Assembly: GCA_019633985.1 (NCBI GenBank)
Contig: JAHQWE010000096.1
Span: 1-64,000, forward strand
Source: Acidiferrobacterales bacterium
GTDB lineage: Bacteria; Pseudomonadota; Gammaproteobacteria; Arenicellales; Poriferihabitantaceae
Direction of reading: 5' to 3'
Length of the DNA: 64,000 nt
Position numbers and translations under genes: made by a program. Shown in pieces: positions 40,754 to 52,887 of this stretch; the first letter of the stretch is position 1; each line of letters starts with the position of its first letter. Below the pieces are notes generated by a model, which saw nothing but the letters and a program-made list of their open reading frames with translations, made no database searches and was not told the origin of the DNA.

Positions 40754-41713
40754 CTAGGTTTCACACATCGCCAGTACGCGAGACGGCCCACCGGTTCCTC
40801 TGACATGCTTGGGTGCGCCAACAATGATGGTGCAGTTTTCCCCACTACCTGCTAGCACGAGTTGCCCAAGGTTAGTGGCGTTTTCCACCATTTTCACTCC
40901 CCGCTGTAACAGTCTCACATGGGCATGCCAAGAATTGGTCCATTTATCATCATCTCCCACCGCGCTTTCACCTGAGTCGACACCTATATTGTCGGCGATG
41001 ATGCCGTTTATCATGACATTTTTCTCGGCCATAATTTCCACGAGTCGATCGACCCCATCCTTACTTAAGCCCGGAAAATTAAAGCCGTTGATGTAAGGGT
41101 CTTTGGCAAAGTCGGTGCCCGAAAAATAAAATCGAGACCAGCCCGTGTTTAATACGAGCCAGACACCATTTTCGATTTGATCTTTTACCGCGTCGATATC
41201 ATCGGCGTTAACCACATTTGGGGAGGAATTAGAAAAATCAGTGATGTTCTTATCTGGGCTCGGGGTTCCGCCATTCTTTGCAAGTTCGGTGTCAACTCTG
41301 CTGGAAATATCAATGATTACTGCCTTGCCTATCAAGTCGCTGGCGTCAAGCTGATGGGCCAACTTTCGATCGGAAGGTGCGATGGTTCCCTGTTCCATGC
41401 TGGTCTCATCATTAATGTAGTGGCCAGCGGTGTCCAAATGAGTACCGTGGTGCTCAGCCAACACCAATGTACCAAGATCGAAATGCCCCTGACTGGTAGG
41501 AAACTTACCCAATGCAAATACAGTTTGACCGCCGAATGTTGGGATTGGTACGGAGTCAAGATGTGGTTTCGATAAGTCCGCTTTCATCGGATCTTCTTCA
41601 CTGGGCTCAAATGTGGGAATGGGATGCGATAAATCTATTGTGACCATATCAGCCGAGGCGGATATCCAGGCTAGACTTGCGGAGAGGGCGATAAAAAAGC
41701 GGCGTAGTTTCAT
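40754..41713 (-). CDS. secreted cyclase-family protein (kynurenine formamidase-like metal hydrolase)
   Basis: 319 aa; 'TIDLSHPIP', 'LAEHHGTHLDTAGHY', 'VLNTGWSRFYF', 'FPGLSKDGVDRLVE', with signal peptide. Confidence 0.88.
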   Translation of the reverse strand: MKLRRFFIALSASLAWISASADMVTIDLSHPIPTFEPSEEDPMKADLSKPHLDSVPIPTFGGQTVFALGKFPTSQGHFDLGTLVLAEHHGTHLDTAGHYINDETSMEQGTIAPSDRKLAHQLDASDLIGKAVIIDISSRVDTELAKNGGTPSPDKNITDFSNSSPNVVNADDIDAVKDQIENGVWLVLNTGWSRFYFSGTDFAKDPYINGFNFPGLSKDGVDRLVEIMAEKNVMINGIIADNIGVDSGESAVGDDDKWTNSWHAHVRLLQRGVKMVENATNLGQLVLAGSGENCTIIVGAPKHVRGTGGPSRVLAMCET

Positions 41714-42015
41714 TATTGTTTCCTTTTAGTCGATCAAAGATGGTCTGCAGATGCGCACTAATTACAAAAGGCGATTTACGAAATTATACGCTCCTTGTTT
41801 GAAAAGTAGAGTCTGATTTGAGTCGTTTTTTGTTGAGACACCTAATATTGCTGGTCTGATGACACTACGCCTAAGGTTTTATTTAATGTGAAAAGTCTGA
41901 GACTTGCTTTTGCTACGATGATTCTGCACTTTGATCAGGTCAGGATTTTTTCCCTGAGTTGAAAAATCGTTTATTCTTTCGTTACCAAAACTCCAATGCG
42001 CCAAAAGTAAGTGAG

Positions 42016-42639
42016 ATGAATTTGCTCGACACCGCCACTTTATTTGGGATCTTGATTGTCCTCGCTGCCATGCCCAGTGCGAGTGTTGCGTTGGTGGTGA
42101 CGCGCGCGGCCACGATGGGACTTGCGAATGGTGTTGCTGTTGCAATTGGGATAGTTGTTGGAGACCTCGTATTCATTGCATTTGCAATTCTGGGGCTTTC
42201 GGTGGTTGCCGAACAGCTTGGAGGTTTTTTTTTCGCGGTTAAAATTCTGGGCGGTTTATATTTGATATGGCTAGGTTTACGGTTACTGCGATCCAGTGAT
42301 AGTGCTCTTGTTCTGACTAGTCCGGTGAAAACCGAAGTACGAGGGTTGATTGCCAGTTTTTGCGCTGGATTTTTTCTTACCTTGGGCGACGTGAAGGCAA
42401 TTTTATTTTATGTCAGCTTATTTCCCATGTTTATTAATCTGCAATCGTTGCAGGTTAGAGATCTCATCATTGTTTCTGTGGTTACGATTTTTAGTGTGGG
42501 ATTGATCAAAGTCGTCTACGCAGTGCTTGCGATTAAAATCGTGAACCATTCGCGAAATCAAAATCTATCCTGGCCGCTAAACAAACTGGCTGGTGGGTTG
42601 ATGATGGGGGCGGGTAGCTACCTCGTGCTAAAGTCCTGA
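42016..42639 (+). CDS. LysE family translocator
   Basis: 'MPSASVALVVTRAATMGLANGVAVAIGIVVGDLVFIAFAILGLSVV'; start chosen at MNLLDTATLF. Confidence 0.85.
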   Translation: MNLLDTATLFGILIVLAAMPSASVALVVTRAATMGLANGVAVAIGIVVGDLVFIAFAILGLSVVAEQLGGFFFAVKILGGLYLIWLGLRLLRSSDSALVLTSPVKTEVRGLIASFCAGFFLTLGDVKAILFYVSLFPMFINLQSLQVRDLIIVSVVTIFSVGLIKVVYAVLAIKIVNHSRNQNLSWPLNKLAGGLMMGAGSYLVLKS

Positions 42640-42854
42640 CCGCTTTCGATCAGCTGCATCATTCGCCTTAGTTTGAGCTCAGTATTTGACTATTTGAGAA
42701 ATTGTCGCCGGAAAACTTTGTTTATGTTTTGCGAAGGCGATTGTTTCACAACGTGACTTAGCGCGATCGGGGGAAAGTTTGTAGTCGCTCAAAGAATACT
42801 ACAGTGCGATAGAAACTAGAGATGGTCAGCTTTAGCAGAACGCTGGGTGTTCAG

Positions 42855-43640
42855 CTATTTTTCAACGAACGCGCGTTCAACGACAAACTCCCTAAAATCA
42901 CTTTTTCGGGTTTCTTCAAATCCCATCTCCTTCAACATTGCGCCGATGCTTTTCAACATTGCCGGACTACCGCACAGCATAAATCGGTCATCTTCCTTAC
43001 TTAATTGTGGTAAACCGATGTCGCGCATTAGCGTGCCGTCCTCGATTAACTTGTTGATGCGACCAAAATTCTTGAACGGTTCTCGAGTGACTGCTGGATA
43101 ATAGATGAGCTTTTGCTTTACTTCGTCACCGAAGTACTCATTGTTTTGCAGCTCATGAGTAATTAATTCCTGGTAGGTTAGCTCATTAATAAACCGGCAT
43201 CCGTGCACCAGGATCACTTTTTCAAAGTTCTCGTAAACATCGGGATCTTTAATAATCGAAAGGAATGGTGCTAGCCCGGTACCAGTACTCAATAAATAAA
43301 GGTGTTTCCCCGGGCGCATGTGATCCCAAAGGAGAGTGCCGGTTGGTTTTTTACTGACCATCAGTTTGTCGCCGACTTTGATGTGCTGCAAACGGGAAGT
43401 CAGAGGACCGTCTTGAACTTTAATGCTGTAAAACTCAAGGTAGTCCTCATGGTTGGAGCTGGCCATGCTGTAAGCGCGCATCAGAGGTTTGCCATCTACT
43501 TCTATCCCGATCATTGCAAACTCACCGTTACGAAACCGCAATGCGGGATCTCTGGTGGTTCGGATTGTGAACAATCTGTCTGACCAGTGGTGGACTTCTG
43601 TGACGGTTTCGGTATGGGCTTCGGCCATGTTTTTACTCAA
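42855..43640 (-). CDS. fpr: ferredoxin/flavodoxin-NADP+ reductase
   Basis: 261 aa; 'RAYSMASSNHEDYLEFYSI', 'LLSTGTGLAPFLSIIKDP', 'FMLCGSPAMLKS', C-terminal 'REFVVERAFVEK'. Confidence 0.94.
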   Translation of the reverse strand: MSKNMAEAHTETVTEVHHWSDRLFTIRTTRDPALRFRNGEFAMIGIEVDGKPLMRAYSMASSNHEDYLEFYSIKVQDGPLTSRLQHIKVGDKLMVSKKPTGTLLWDHMRPGKHLYLLSTGTGLAPFLSIIKDPDVYENFEKVILVHGCRFINELTYQELITHELQNNEYFGDEVKQKLIYYPAVTREPFKNFGRINKLIEDGTLMRDIGLPQLSKEDDRFMLCGSPAMLKSIGAMLKEMGFEETRKSDFREFVVERAFVEK

Positions 43641-43889
43641 TATTTACATCGGTTAGTGCGGGTAACAATAACGTCGTTGCTGCAAATTTCAACTATCAGC
43701 GTAGTGAAAGGGACGTTTTTGTTGATTTTGATCAGTAAACGACCAACCCTGACTATATTCGGAAAGAGCAAGAAGATATTTGTATTGTCAGTGATCACGA
43801 GGCGATGAATTCCTTTCAGTCAGCTGCCGCGAAAAACTTCTCAAAGCGTTATGAGAGATGCTCTGTTTTTATTGAATCTGAATCGAGAG

Positions 43890-44843
43890 TTAGCCTTCCG
43901 CTAACCACTGGTCAATTAACAAGCGTGCGATAGAATCCGTTGGCGGAAGCATCACTGCATTCTCTTGATCGGTACTCGCTACAATATCTCTAATTTCTGC
44001 TCGGCTGAACCACCGTGCATCGACCAGCTCGTTGGTATCGATTGAGATTTCGATCTCGTGGGTTTTGGCTCGAAACCCAAGCATGATTGAACCTGGGAAC
44101 GGCCACGGTTGGGAAGCAACATAAATGGGAGTGGTACTGACCTTCAGACCGGCCTCTTCCTGAACTTCCCTGATAACCGCTTGCTCCAGACTTTCGCCAG
44201 CATCTACGTAGCCAGCAAGAGTGGAATACATTTTTTTCTCCCATTTAGTACCGCGACCAAGCAAACACCTAGGAATCCCGTCCGATGGTTGCGCTTGTTC
44301 AATCAACATGATTACGGCGGGATCAATTCTTGGAAACAGCTCTTTGTTGCAACCCGTGCAGCGTCTCGCATGGCCTCCTTGACGACTTTGCATTTGGCTT
44401 CCACAACGAGCACAAAACGGGTTTTGTTGGTGCCAGTATGCTAATCCTCTGGCATAGGCGAAAAGTGAACCTGTTTCTGGATCGATGACCGCGCCAATTT
44501 TACGTAGCTCGATCATCTCCGTACCTGGTGCCGCATGATCGAGAATACGCGTTGCTTCCTTTTCCTCGAGCACCCCCAAATCTGCGGCAAACACAGGGGT
44601 GTTATGTTCGTGACCCAGATAAATGACTTCTTTGGCATTGCCCAAAATCAGCGCAGCTTCAGAAATTGGCAGATACACTGGCTGAGGTACACCATTTTGC
44701 ATTCGAACCATGTTCTTTTGGGCCCACAGAGTGAGTACTTTTGCGTCATCCGACGCAAGTTGCTGATTCAGCCAGTCCGAATCGCGACAAAGATCCGTGT
44801 GTCTAGTCAAAGACATAGAACAGTATTGCAGCGCAGAGGACAT
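43890..44843 (-). CDS. nudC: NAD+ diphosphatase (Nudix)
   Basis: Zn ribbon 'CARCGSQM...RRCTGCNKELFPRIDPAVI', Nudix 'GYVDAGESLEQAVIREVQEEAGL', 'SQPWPFPGSIMLGF'; start at MSSALQ. Confidence 0.94.
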   Translation of the reverse strand: MSSALQYCSMSLTRHTDLCRDSDWLNQQLASDDAKVLTLWAQKNMVRMQNGVPQPVYLPISEAALILGNAKEVIYLGHEHNTPVFAADLGVLEEKEATRILDHAAPGTEMIELRKIGAVIDPETGSLFAYARGLAYWHQQNPFCARCGSQMQSRQGGHARRCTGCNKELFPRIDPAVIMLIEQAQPSDGIPRCLLGRGTKWEKKMYSTLAGYVDAGESLEQAVIREVQEEAGLKVSTTPIYVASQPWPFPGSIMLGFRAKTHEIEISIDTNELVDARWFSRAEIRDIVASTDQENAVMLPPTDSIARLLIDQWLAEG

Positions 44844-44856
44844 AGGCAAAGGATCC

Positions 44857-46686
44857 TTATCCAGCTTTGTTTTTGGTTCTGGACGCGGTTTTTCTTTCGT
44901 GTTCTTTAAGCAACTTTTTTCGAATACGGATATTCTCGGGTGTGATTTCCACCAGTTCATCGTCATCGATGAGTTCTATCGCTGATTCCAAAGTAAGGCG
45001 AATCGGCGGTTCCAGATTGATGCTCTCATCCTTGCCAGACGCTCTGACATTGGTCAGCTGTTTTCCTTTAAGAGGGTTCACTACCAGATCGTTACTTCGA
45101 GAGTGCAATCCCACCACCTGGCCCTCATAAACTTCGACATTAGGGCTCAGAAACATTCTACCGCGCTCCTGAAGGTTAAAAAGAGCGAACGCCAGTGCTT
45201 TACCGCTCGCAGATGAAATCAACGCACCGTTGCGACGGTTGCCGATCTCTCCGGAGGCGAGTGGCGCGTAACCGTCGAAGACATGGTAGAGAAGGCCACT
45301 ACCAGAAGTCATCGTCATAAATTCGGTTTGGAAACCGATCAATCCCCTTGCAGGGATTCGATATTGCAATCGCACCCGACCTTGACCATCTGGCTGCATA
45401 TTCTCCAGCGAACCACTCCGTGCTCCCAGTGCCTCCATTACGGCTCCCTGATTGGTGTCTTCCACATCCACGGAAAGCTCTTCCCAGGGCTCGCACATGA
45501 CGCCGTCGATTTCCCGGTTGATAACATGGGGCCGGGATACCGCAATTTCGTAACCCTCACGCCGCATATTTTCGAGCAGGATAGAGAGATGCAGTTCTCC
45601 TCGACCCGCCACGGCAAAAATATCCGGGTCCGGTGTTTGGTCTACCTGAAGCGCAACATTATGAATCAATTCCTTTTGAAGCCGGTCCCCAATTTGGCGC
45701 GAAGTCACGTATTTGCCTTCTCGTCCTGCCATTGGTGAGGTGTTGACCTGAAAGTTCATGCTGACCGTCGGTTTGTCCACACTCAACGAGGGCAATGCTT
45801 CAGGCTGATCAGGGTCACAAAGGGTATCTGAGATTCCTAGATCCTCAATGCCGGTGACAGCGATGATATCTCCAGCCTGTGCACTGTCCACTTCCACTCT
45901 TTCGAGACCATGAAAGCCAAAGATCTGAAGAACGCGACCGTTACGACTCTCGCCGAATCGATCGATACACGTGACCCGGGATTTCAGCCCTATTTTTCCA
46001 CGGGCCACGCGACCGACTCCAATGGTGCCGACATAACTGGAGTAGGCAAGGGAAGAAATTTGCATCTGAAAAGGACCATCAACATCGACATCAGGCGGAG
46101 ATACCTGATCGACGATCGTTTGAAACAATGCTTCCATGTTTTCGGTCTGGTCCTCGTGATCGAGACTAGAGAACCCTTGAATAGCAGAAGCGTAAACCAC
46201 CGGAAAGTCCAGCTGTTCGTCCGTAGCGCCTAGACGATCAAATAGATCAAAAGTTTGATCAAGAACCCATTCTGGGCGCGCACCATCCCGGTCTATTTTA
46301 TTGATGACGACGATTGGCTTGAGACCATGGGCAAACGCTTTCTGAGTAACAAATCGCGTTTGTGGCATTGGACCTTCCACAGCATCGACCAGCAGCAGCA
46401 CAGAATCCACCATGGAGAGCACCCGTTCCACTTCACCGCCAAAGTCAGCGTGACCAGGTGTATCTACAATATTAATTCTGTAGTCCTTCCACTTGATAGC
46501 GGTGTTCTTAGAGAGGATGGTAATCCCTCGCTCTTTTTCGAGATCATTACCATCCATCACCCGTTCAACCGGGCCGAAGCGTTCGCCGAGGGTACCCGAT
46601 TGTTGAAGCAAACGGTCAACCAGCGTGGTTTTGCCGTGGTCGACGTGCGCGATAATCGCGATATTTCGCAAATTTGATAGAGACAT
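44857..46686 (-). CDS. typA: translational GTPase TypA/BipA
   Basis: 609 aa; '[24 protein letters not shown]', '[15 protein letters not shown]', '[19 protein letters not shown]'. Confidence 0.98.
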   Translation of the reverse strand: MSLSNLRNIAIIAHVDHGKTTLVDRLLQQSGTLGERFGPVERVMDGNDLEKERGITILSKNTAIKWKDYRINIVDTPGHADFGGEVERVLSMVDSVLLLVDAVEGPMPQTRFVTQKAFAHGLKPIVVINKIDRDGARPEWVLDQTFDLFDRLGATDEQLDFPVVYASAIQGFSSLDHEDQTENMEALFQTIVDQVSPPDVDVDGPFQMQISSLAYSSYVGTIGVGRVARGKIGLKSRVTCIDRFGESRNGRVLQIFGFHGLERVEVDSAQAGDIIAVTGIEDLGISDTLCDPDQPEALPSLSVDKPTVSMNFQVNTSPMAGREGKYVTSRQIGDRLQKELIHNVALQVDQTPDPDIFAVAGRGELHLSILLENMRREGYEIAVSRPHVINREIDGVMCEPWEELSVDVEDTNQGAVMEALGARSGSLENMQPDGQGRVRLQYRIPARGLIGFQTEFMTMTSGSGLLYHVFDGYAPLASGEIGNRRNGALISSASGKALAFALFNLQERGRMFLSPNVEVYEGQVVGLHSRSNDLVVNPLKGKQLTNVRASGKDESINLEPPIRLTLESAIELIDDDELVEITPENIRIRKKLLKEHERKTASRTKNKAG

Positions 46687-46732
46687 ATTGAGAGGCGGTT
46701 AGCCTTAAAAAAGTAGAAATGAGGTCCTGAGC

Positions 46733-47668
<936 letters not shown>

Positions 47669-47797
47669 TTACCCCTGAAAATCGGGAGCCGGATTCTACC
47701 GTAATACCTAGTGAATAAGTCGTTTTTTGAACATATAATGCAACTCCTGAAATGCTATTGCAGTATTTCTGCATGCACTACCTGTGTTAATATAGCG

Positions 47798-47817
47798 ATA
47801 TAAAGATTTCTTTATAT
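47798..47817. promoter_or_regulatory. candidate transcription-factor operator (perfect inverted repeat) upstream of metK
   Basis: ATATAAAGA-TT-TCTTTATAT; overlapped by a second inverted pair TTAATATA (47787-47794) / TATATTAA (47813-47820). Confidence 0.6.
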
Positions 47818-47838
47818 TAATAACTTCAATTTGAAAGG

Positions 47839-47866
47839 AAAACCTGCGGAATGCGGGTTTTGTTTT
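47839..47866 (+). promoter_or_regulatory. terminator-like hairpin in the metK leader (possible attenuator)
   Basis: AAAACCTGC-GGAAT-GCGGGTTTT followed by GTTTT, ending 22 nt before the metK ATG. Confidence 0.55.
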
Positions 47867-47888
47867 GTCCAGAGGCAACGAACGAACT

Positions 47889-49055
47889 ATGTCCCAATCC
47901 CATTTATTTACTTCTGAATCGGTATCGGAAGGTCATCCAGATAAAGTCGCTGATCAGGTCTCTGATTCGGTGCTAGACGCAATGCTCGATCAAGACCCCA
48001 AGTCCCGCGTTGCTTGCGAAACGCTGATCAACACAGGAATGGTGGTGATCTCGGGTGAAATAACCAGTGGTGCAACTGTGGATTACCCCGAAGTCGTACG
48101 AAATACGATTCAGGAGATCGGATACAACTCTTCGGAAATGGGTTTTGATTCTCAAAGCTGCGCGGTCATAGTGTCTTTGGATAAGCAGTCTCAAGACATC
48201 TCACAAGGTGTTACAGAAGGTGAGGGACTTGACCTAGATCAAGGTGCTGGTGACCAGGGTTTGATGTTTGGTTATGCCTGCACGGAGACTGATGTGCTGA
48301 TGCCATTTCCTATCACTTACTCGCATTTGCTAGTTAAAAAACAGTCGGAAGTTCGCAAGACCGGTAAGCTCACGTGGCTGCGCCCGGATGCTAAATCCCA
48401 GGTTACCGTTCGCTATGAAAATGGCAAACCGAGCTTTGTCGATACGGTAGTTTTATCAACGCAACACGACGAAGGTGTTGAGCATAAAGACCTGGAAGAA
48501 GCGGTAATCGAAGAAATCATCAAACCCGTACTGCCAGCAAACATGCTATCTGAGCAGACTCGCTTTTTGGTTAACCCGACAGGTCGTTTTGTAATAGGTG
48601 GGCCGGTTGGTGACTGTGGTCTCACAGGACGAAAAATTATTGTCGACACTTATGGTGGTTCGGCGCACCACGGTGGTGGCGCATTCTCTGGAAAGGATCC
48701 GTCCAAGGTGGACCGCTCTGCGGCTTACGCGACTCGCTACGTTGCTAAGAACATTGTGGCGGCAGGCCTTGCTGAGAAGTGCGAAGTACAGGTTGCTTAT
48801 GCGATTGGTGTCGCCAAACCTGTTTCAGTCATGGTCGATACTTTTGGCACCGGCAAAATAGCAGACGAGGCAATTGCGAAGTTGGTAGACACCCACTTTG
48901 ATTTGCGACCGAAAGCCATTGTAGAAACACTGGATTTACTCAGACCGATTTACCGTAATACCGCTGCCTATGGGCATTTTGGTAGGAGCGAGCCCAACTT
49001 TACTTGGGAAAAAACTGACAAAGCCGACGCGTTGAAATCAGACGCTGGCGTTTAA
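47889..49055 (+). CDS. metK: S-adenosylmethionine synthetase
   Basis: '[28 protein letters not shown]', '[13 protein letters not shown]', '[32 protein letters not shown]'; ATG at 47889 preferred over TTG 47865. Confidence 0.98.
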   Translation: MSQSHLFTSESVSEGHPDKVADQVSDSVLDAMLDQDPKSRVACETLINTGMVVISGEITSGATVDYPEVVRNTIQEIGYNSSEMGFDSQSCAVIVSLDKQSQDISQGVTEGEGLDLDQGAGDQGLMFGYACTETDVLMPFPITYSHLLVKKQSEVRKTGKLTWLRPDAKSQVTVRYENGKPSFVDTVVLSTQHDEGVEHKDLEEAVIEEIIKPVLPANMLSEQTRFLVNPTGRFVIGGPVGDCGLTGRKIIVDTYGGSAHHGGGAFSGKDPSKVDRSAAYATRYVAKNIVAAGLAEKCEVQVAYAIGVAKPVSVMVDTFGTGKIADEAIAKLVDTHFDLRPKAIVETLDLLRPIYRNTAAYGHFGRSEPNFTWEKTDKADALKSDAGV

Positions 49056-49085
49056 CACTTTTACTTCATTAATCAGGAAAAAATC

Positions 49086-50504
49086 ATGTCTATTCAATCA
49101 GTAGAAAGTTTGAATCAGGATTACCACGTTGCCGATATCGAATTAGCAGAGTGGGGTCGAAAGGAAATCAATATTGCGGAGCAGGAAATGCCTGGTTTGA
49201 TGGCAACGCGCGCAAAATATGCTGAAGAGCAGCCTTTGAAAGGTGCACGTATTGCTGGGTCAATCCACATGACCATTCAAACAGCAGTGTTGATTGAAAC
49301 GCTGACTGCATTGGGTGCGGAAGTACGATGGGTATCATGCAATATCTTCTCAACCCAAGATCAGGCCGCTGCCGCAATTGCTGCGGAGGGTATCCCTGTA
49401 TTTGCTTACAAAGGAGAAACCCTGGAAGAGTACTGGGATTACACTCACCGAATTATGACCTGGCCAGATGGCAGTACTCCCAATATGATTCTCGACGATG
49501 GCGGTGATGCCACCGGCTTGCTGATGTTGGGAACCAAGGCAGAGTCGGATATTTCAGTGCTAGATAACCCTGGTAGTGAAGAGGAAGTCGCGCTGTTCGC
49601 GTCCATACGAGCGCGTTTGCAGAATGATCCAACCTGGTACAGCGTTCGTCTGGCTAAAATACAGGGCGTTACTGAGGAGACCACTACCGGTGTTCACCGT
49701 TTGTATCAAATGGTTGAAAAAGGCGAGCTGCCTTTCCCGGCAATTAACGTGAATGACTCGGTGACCAAGTCGAAGTTTGATAATCTGTACGGCTGTCGTG
49801 AATCGTTGGTCGATGGAATTAAACGTGCGACTGATGTGATGGTGGCCGGTAAGGTTTCTCTGGTTTTAGGTTATGGTGATGTCGGTAAAGGTTCGGCGCA
49901 GTCTCTGAAAGGTTTGGGTTCCACAGTTTGGATTACCGAGGTCGACCCGATTTGTGCACTGCAAGCAGCGATGGAAGGTTTCCGCGTTGTTGAATTGGAC
50001 GATGTAGTCGATCAGGTAGATATTTTTGTCACGGCTACCGGTAACTTCAACGTAATTACCGACCAGCATCTTCTTAAGATGAAGGACCAGGCGATTGTTT
50101 GTAACATCGGGCACTTCGATAACGAGATTGACGTTGCTTCTATGAAAGATTTTGAATGGATCAATGTTAAACCACAGGTCGACCAGATTACTCTGCCAAG
50201 TGGTAACAAGATTTTGTTATTAGCTGAAGGGCGGTTGGTGAATCTGGGTTGTGCGACCGGTCATCCAAGCTTTGTGATGTCGGCGAGTTTTACCAATCAG
50301 GTATTGGCGCAGATAGAGCTATGGAAAGATGGTGACAAGTACAAAAACGATGTCTATATCCTACCAAAGCATCTAGATGAAGAAGTAGCGCGTCTGCATC
50401 TCGATAAGATTGGTGCTAATCTAACAACCTTGTCTCAAACCCAGGCAGACTATATCAACGTTCCTGTAGACGGCCCGTATAAGCCTTCACACTATCGTTA
50501 CTAA
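49086..50504 (+). CDS. ahcY: adenosylhomocysteinase
   Basis: 472 aa; '[25 protein letters not shown]', '[39 protein letters not shown]', C-terminal 'YKPSHYRY'. Confidence 0.98.
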   Translation: MSIQSVESLNQDYHVADIELAEWGRKEINIAEQEMPGLMATRAKYAEEQPLKGARIAGSIHMTIQTAVLIETLTALGAEVRWVSCNIFSTQDQAAAAIAAEGIPVFAYKGETLEEYWDYTHRIMTWPDGSTPNMILDDGGDATGLLMLGTKAESDISVLDNPGSEEEVALFASIRARLQNDPTWYSVRLAKIQGVTEETTTGVHRLYQMVEKGELPFPAINVNDSVTKSKFDNLYGCRESLVDGIKRATDVMVAGKVSLVLGYGDVGKGSAQSLKGLGSTVWITEVDPICALQAAMEGFRVVELDDVVDQVDIFVTATGNFNVITDQHLLKMKDQAIVCNIGHFDNEIDVASMKDFEWINVKPQVDQITLPSGNKILLLAEGRLVNLGCATGHPSFVMSASFTNQVLAQIELWKDGDKYKNDVYILPKHLDEEVARLHLDKIGANLTTLSQTQADYINVPVDGPYKPSHYRY

Positions 50505-50527
50505 GACCGCAACATTCTGACTGAGTG

Positions 50528-50554
50528 AAAGCCGGGTTTATCCCGGCTTTTTTT
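50528..50554 (+). terminator. intrinsic terminator after ahcY
   Basis: AAAGCCGGG-TTTAT-CCCGGCTTT followed by TTTT. Confidence 0.92.
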
Positions 50555-50605
50555 ATGGCGTTTGCTAGGCACTGTGGTTCAGATTCCGGAGAACCACGTA
50601 GACAA

Positions 50606-51532
50606 TTAGCTGGTTAACAGTGCGGCACCAAAGACACCGGCACTGTCCCCAAGAGTGGGCTGAGCGATCGTTGTTTGCATTGTTGGGCTGAAAATGTGTT
50701 GTGCGACTGCTTCTACGCCCGCTGAATACAACGCGTCAATGTTTCCCACTCCGCCACCAATCAAAATCATATCCGGATCAAGCATATTGATAATGCTTGA
50801 CACCCCGATACCGAAATATTGGACCAGTCTGTTGATGGTTTCGACAGCATGGGGGTGACCTTCTCTGGCGAGGGAAGTGATTTCATAAAGGTTTTTCGTT
50901 TGTCCGCTTTTGGAAGTGAAAAACGCTTCCAGAGCCGGTCCAGAAATAATAGTCTCTACGCAACCAGATTTACCGCAATAACAGTTGCCGCCAGATGCAT
51001 GGAGAAAATTGTGTCCCCATTCGCCGGCAATTTGATTTCTTCCACTGATAAGTTGGCCATCAAGCACCAGTCCACCACCCACACCGGTTCCCATAATGAT
51101 GCCAAACACAGTTCCCGATTCCGCGTGGTTTTTAGAGGCGGCGCCTAATCTGGTCTCTGCCAGGGCAAAGCAATTTGCATCGTTTTCTATAAGAACCGGA
51201 ATTCCCAACAGGTTTTGAAGATCTTCTCTAATGGGTTGATTTTGTAGGTTTTGCGAATTGCTGCCTCGGAGTAATCCTGTCGTAGCATCCAGTGTGCCTG
51301 GCGTTCCAATGCCAAGCATGTCTGGCTTTAAGCCAATTCGCTGGCTGGTCGCATCAATAAGACCAGCGATGTTTTTCAGAACGTGCTGGTATCCTTGATC
51401 TGCTTCAGTATTAATTCGTTGACGGGCCAGGGTCTCAGGGCGAGTGGCCGACCGTAAAACCGCGCATTCGATTTTGGTGCCGCCCAGATCTACCCCCCAA
51501 TAGTGCTGGGTTCGTGTTTGTAAAGTTGTCAT
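50606..51532 (-). CDS. ROK family sugar kinase
   Basis: 308 aa; 'WGVDLGGTKIECAVL', 'NDANCFALAE', 'GTGVGGGLVLDGQLISGRNQIAGEWGHNFL', zinc motif 'CYCGKSGCVE'. Confidence 0.93.
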   Translation of the reverse strand: MTTLQTRTQHYWGVDLGGTKIECAVLRSATRPETLARQRINTEADQGYQHVLKNIAGLIDATSQRIGLKPDMLGIGTPGTLDATTGLLRGSNSQNLQNQPIREDLQNLLGIPVLIENDANCFALAETRLGAASKNHAESGTVFGIIMGTGVGGGLVLDGQLISGRNQIAGEWGHNFLHASGGNCYCGKSGCVETIISGPALEAFFTSKSGQTKNLYEITSLAREGHPHAVETINRLVQYFGIGVSSIINMLDPDMILIGGGVGNIDALYSAGVEAVAQHIFSPTMQTTIAQPTLGDSAGVFGAALLTS

Positions 51533-51559
51533 GGGAAATGATTATTAGGAGGGATTGCA

Positions 51560-52711
51560 CTAGTAAAAAGGACGACGGTAAGTTGAATTGTCACCACGGG
51601 ATATGACCAGTTGCCAAAGTTGCAAATCACGAGCCCGAAAAGCGCCAGCGCAGACTCTGAGATAGTAGGTCCACATCCGGTAGAAACGTTCTGAATAATT
51701 GTTTTGCAGTTGTTCCCATCCGGCTTCAAAGTTGCGAAACCATGACATCAGCGTTTTGTCGTAATCTGGCCCAATATTATGCAGGTCTTCTACCATCAAA
51801 TCGGGCTCCATGGCTTTGGAGATCTGCAGCAGAGACGGGATTTCACCATTGGGGAAGATATAGCGCGAAATCCAGGGATCAACGCCAGGTGTGGAGTGAT
51901 TTTTACCGATAGTGTGCAAAAGTGCGAGAGAGCCTGGTTTCAGGCTGTGGTTGAGTACCTGCATGTAGGTTCGATAGTTTTTGTGCCCGACATGTTCAAA
52001 CATACCGAGAGAAACTACGGCATCGAATTTTTCCGTAATGTCTCGATAGTCCTGCAATCTGATTTCGGCGGACAAACCGGCGCATCGCTTTTTAGCCAAG
52101 GCTGCCTGCTCTTTGGAAACGGTGACACCCACCACCTCTACGTCGTATTTTTCAATGGCATACTGTGCAAAGCTCCCCCAGCCGCAGCCAATATCCAGTA
52201 CTCGCATTCCAGGTTGCAGGTTGAGCTTCCGGCAGACTAGTTCCAGCTTGTTTTCCTGCGCTGAAGCAAGATCTTTGGCGTCGTTCCAGTACCCGCAGGT
52301 ATAGACCATGCGCGGATCCAGCATGACTTCGTAGATGTCATTGCCCAGATCGTAGTGTTCTTCCCCAACTTGAAAGGCTCTCGATTTTTGTTGAAGGTTG
52401 AAGAATATCGCTTTAAGACGATTGATTTGGTGAGAAAAAAAACCCGTTTTCTTCGCAAGGCTGGATCGCAACATCCGGCAGATCAATTCATCTACCTGTT
52501 CGACCTCCCACTTTTTATCGACGTATCCCTCTCCAAGTGCGAGGGAGCCCTTGGTTAAGATTTGTTTAAACAGAGCGGGATCCTTAATCTGGATATCCCA
52601 TGGGTTCGAACCGTTGATGACAATCCCTGCTTCGTCGAGCATGCTCTGAACTACGCGTCCTGCAAAGCCAAGCGAGCCATGTACAGCTGGTTTGATCGAT
52701 GTTTTCGCCAT
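51560..52711 (-). CDS. cfa: cyclopropane-fatty-acyl-phospholipid synthase
   Basis: 383 aa; 'HYDLGNDIYEVMLDPRMVYTCGYW', 'VLDIGCGWGSFAQYA', 'GMFEHVGHKNY'. Confidence 0.95.
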   Translation of the reverse strand: MAKTSIKPAVHGSLGFAGRVVQSMLDEAGIVINGSNPWDIQIKDPALFKQILTKGSLALGEGYVDKKWEVEQVDELICRMLRSSLAKKTGFFSHQINRLKAIFFNLQQKSRAFQVGEEHYDLGNDIYEVMLDPRMVYTCGYWNDAKDLASAQENKLELVCRKLNLQPGMRVLDIGCGWGSFAQYAIEKYDVEVVGVTVSKEQAALAKKRCAGLSAEIRLQDYRDITEKFDAVVSLGMFEHVGHKNYRTYMQVLNHSLKPGSLALLHTIGKNHSTPGVDPWISRYIFPNGEIPSLLQISKAMEPDLMVEDLHNIGPDYDKTLMSWFRNFEAGWEQLQNNYSERFYRMWTYYLRVCAGAFRARDLQLWQLVISRGDNSTYRRPFY

Positions 52712-52887
52712 TGGACTTTTACGAAAGACTGATTATGTTAGGCTTTTCTTGATTTAGATGAGTGAGTTAATAGTTTATGGGAACGTTAAGAGCCGCTGTT
52801 ATCCCAACAAACACAAGGGCGGATACAGCAGCTGCAAATTTTGTGTCCGATCAGCCCCTGGATACGAGTGACACACTGATTAGTCAA

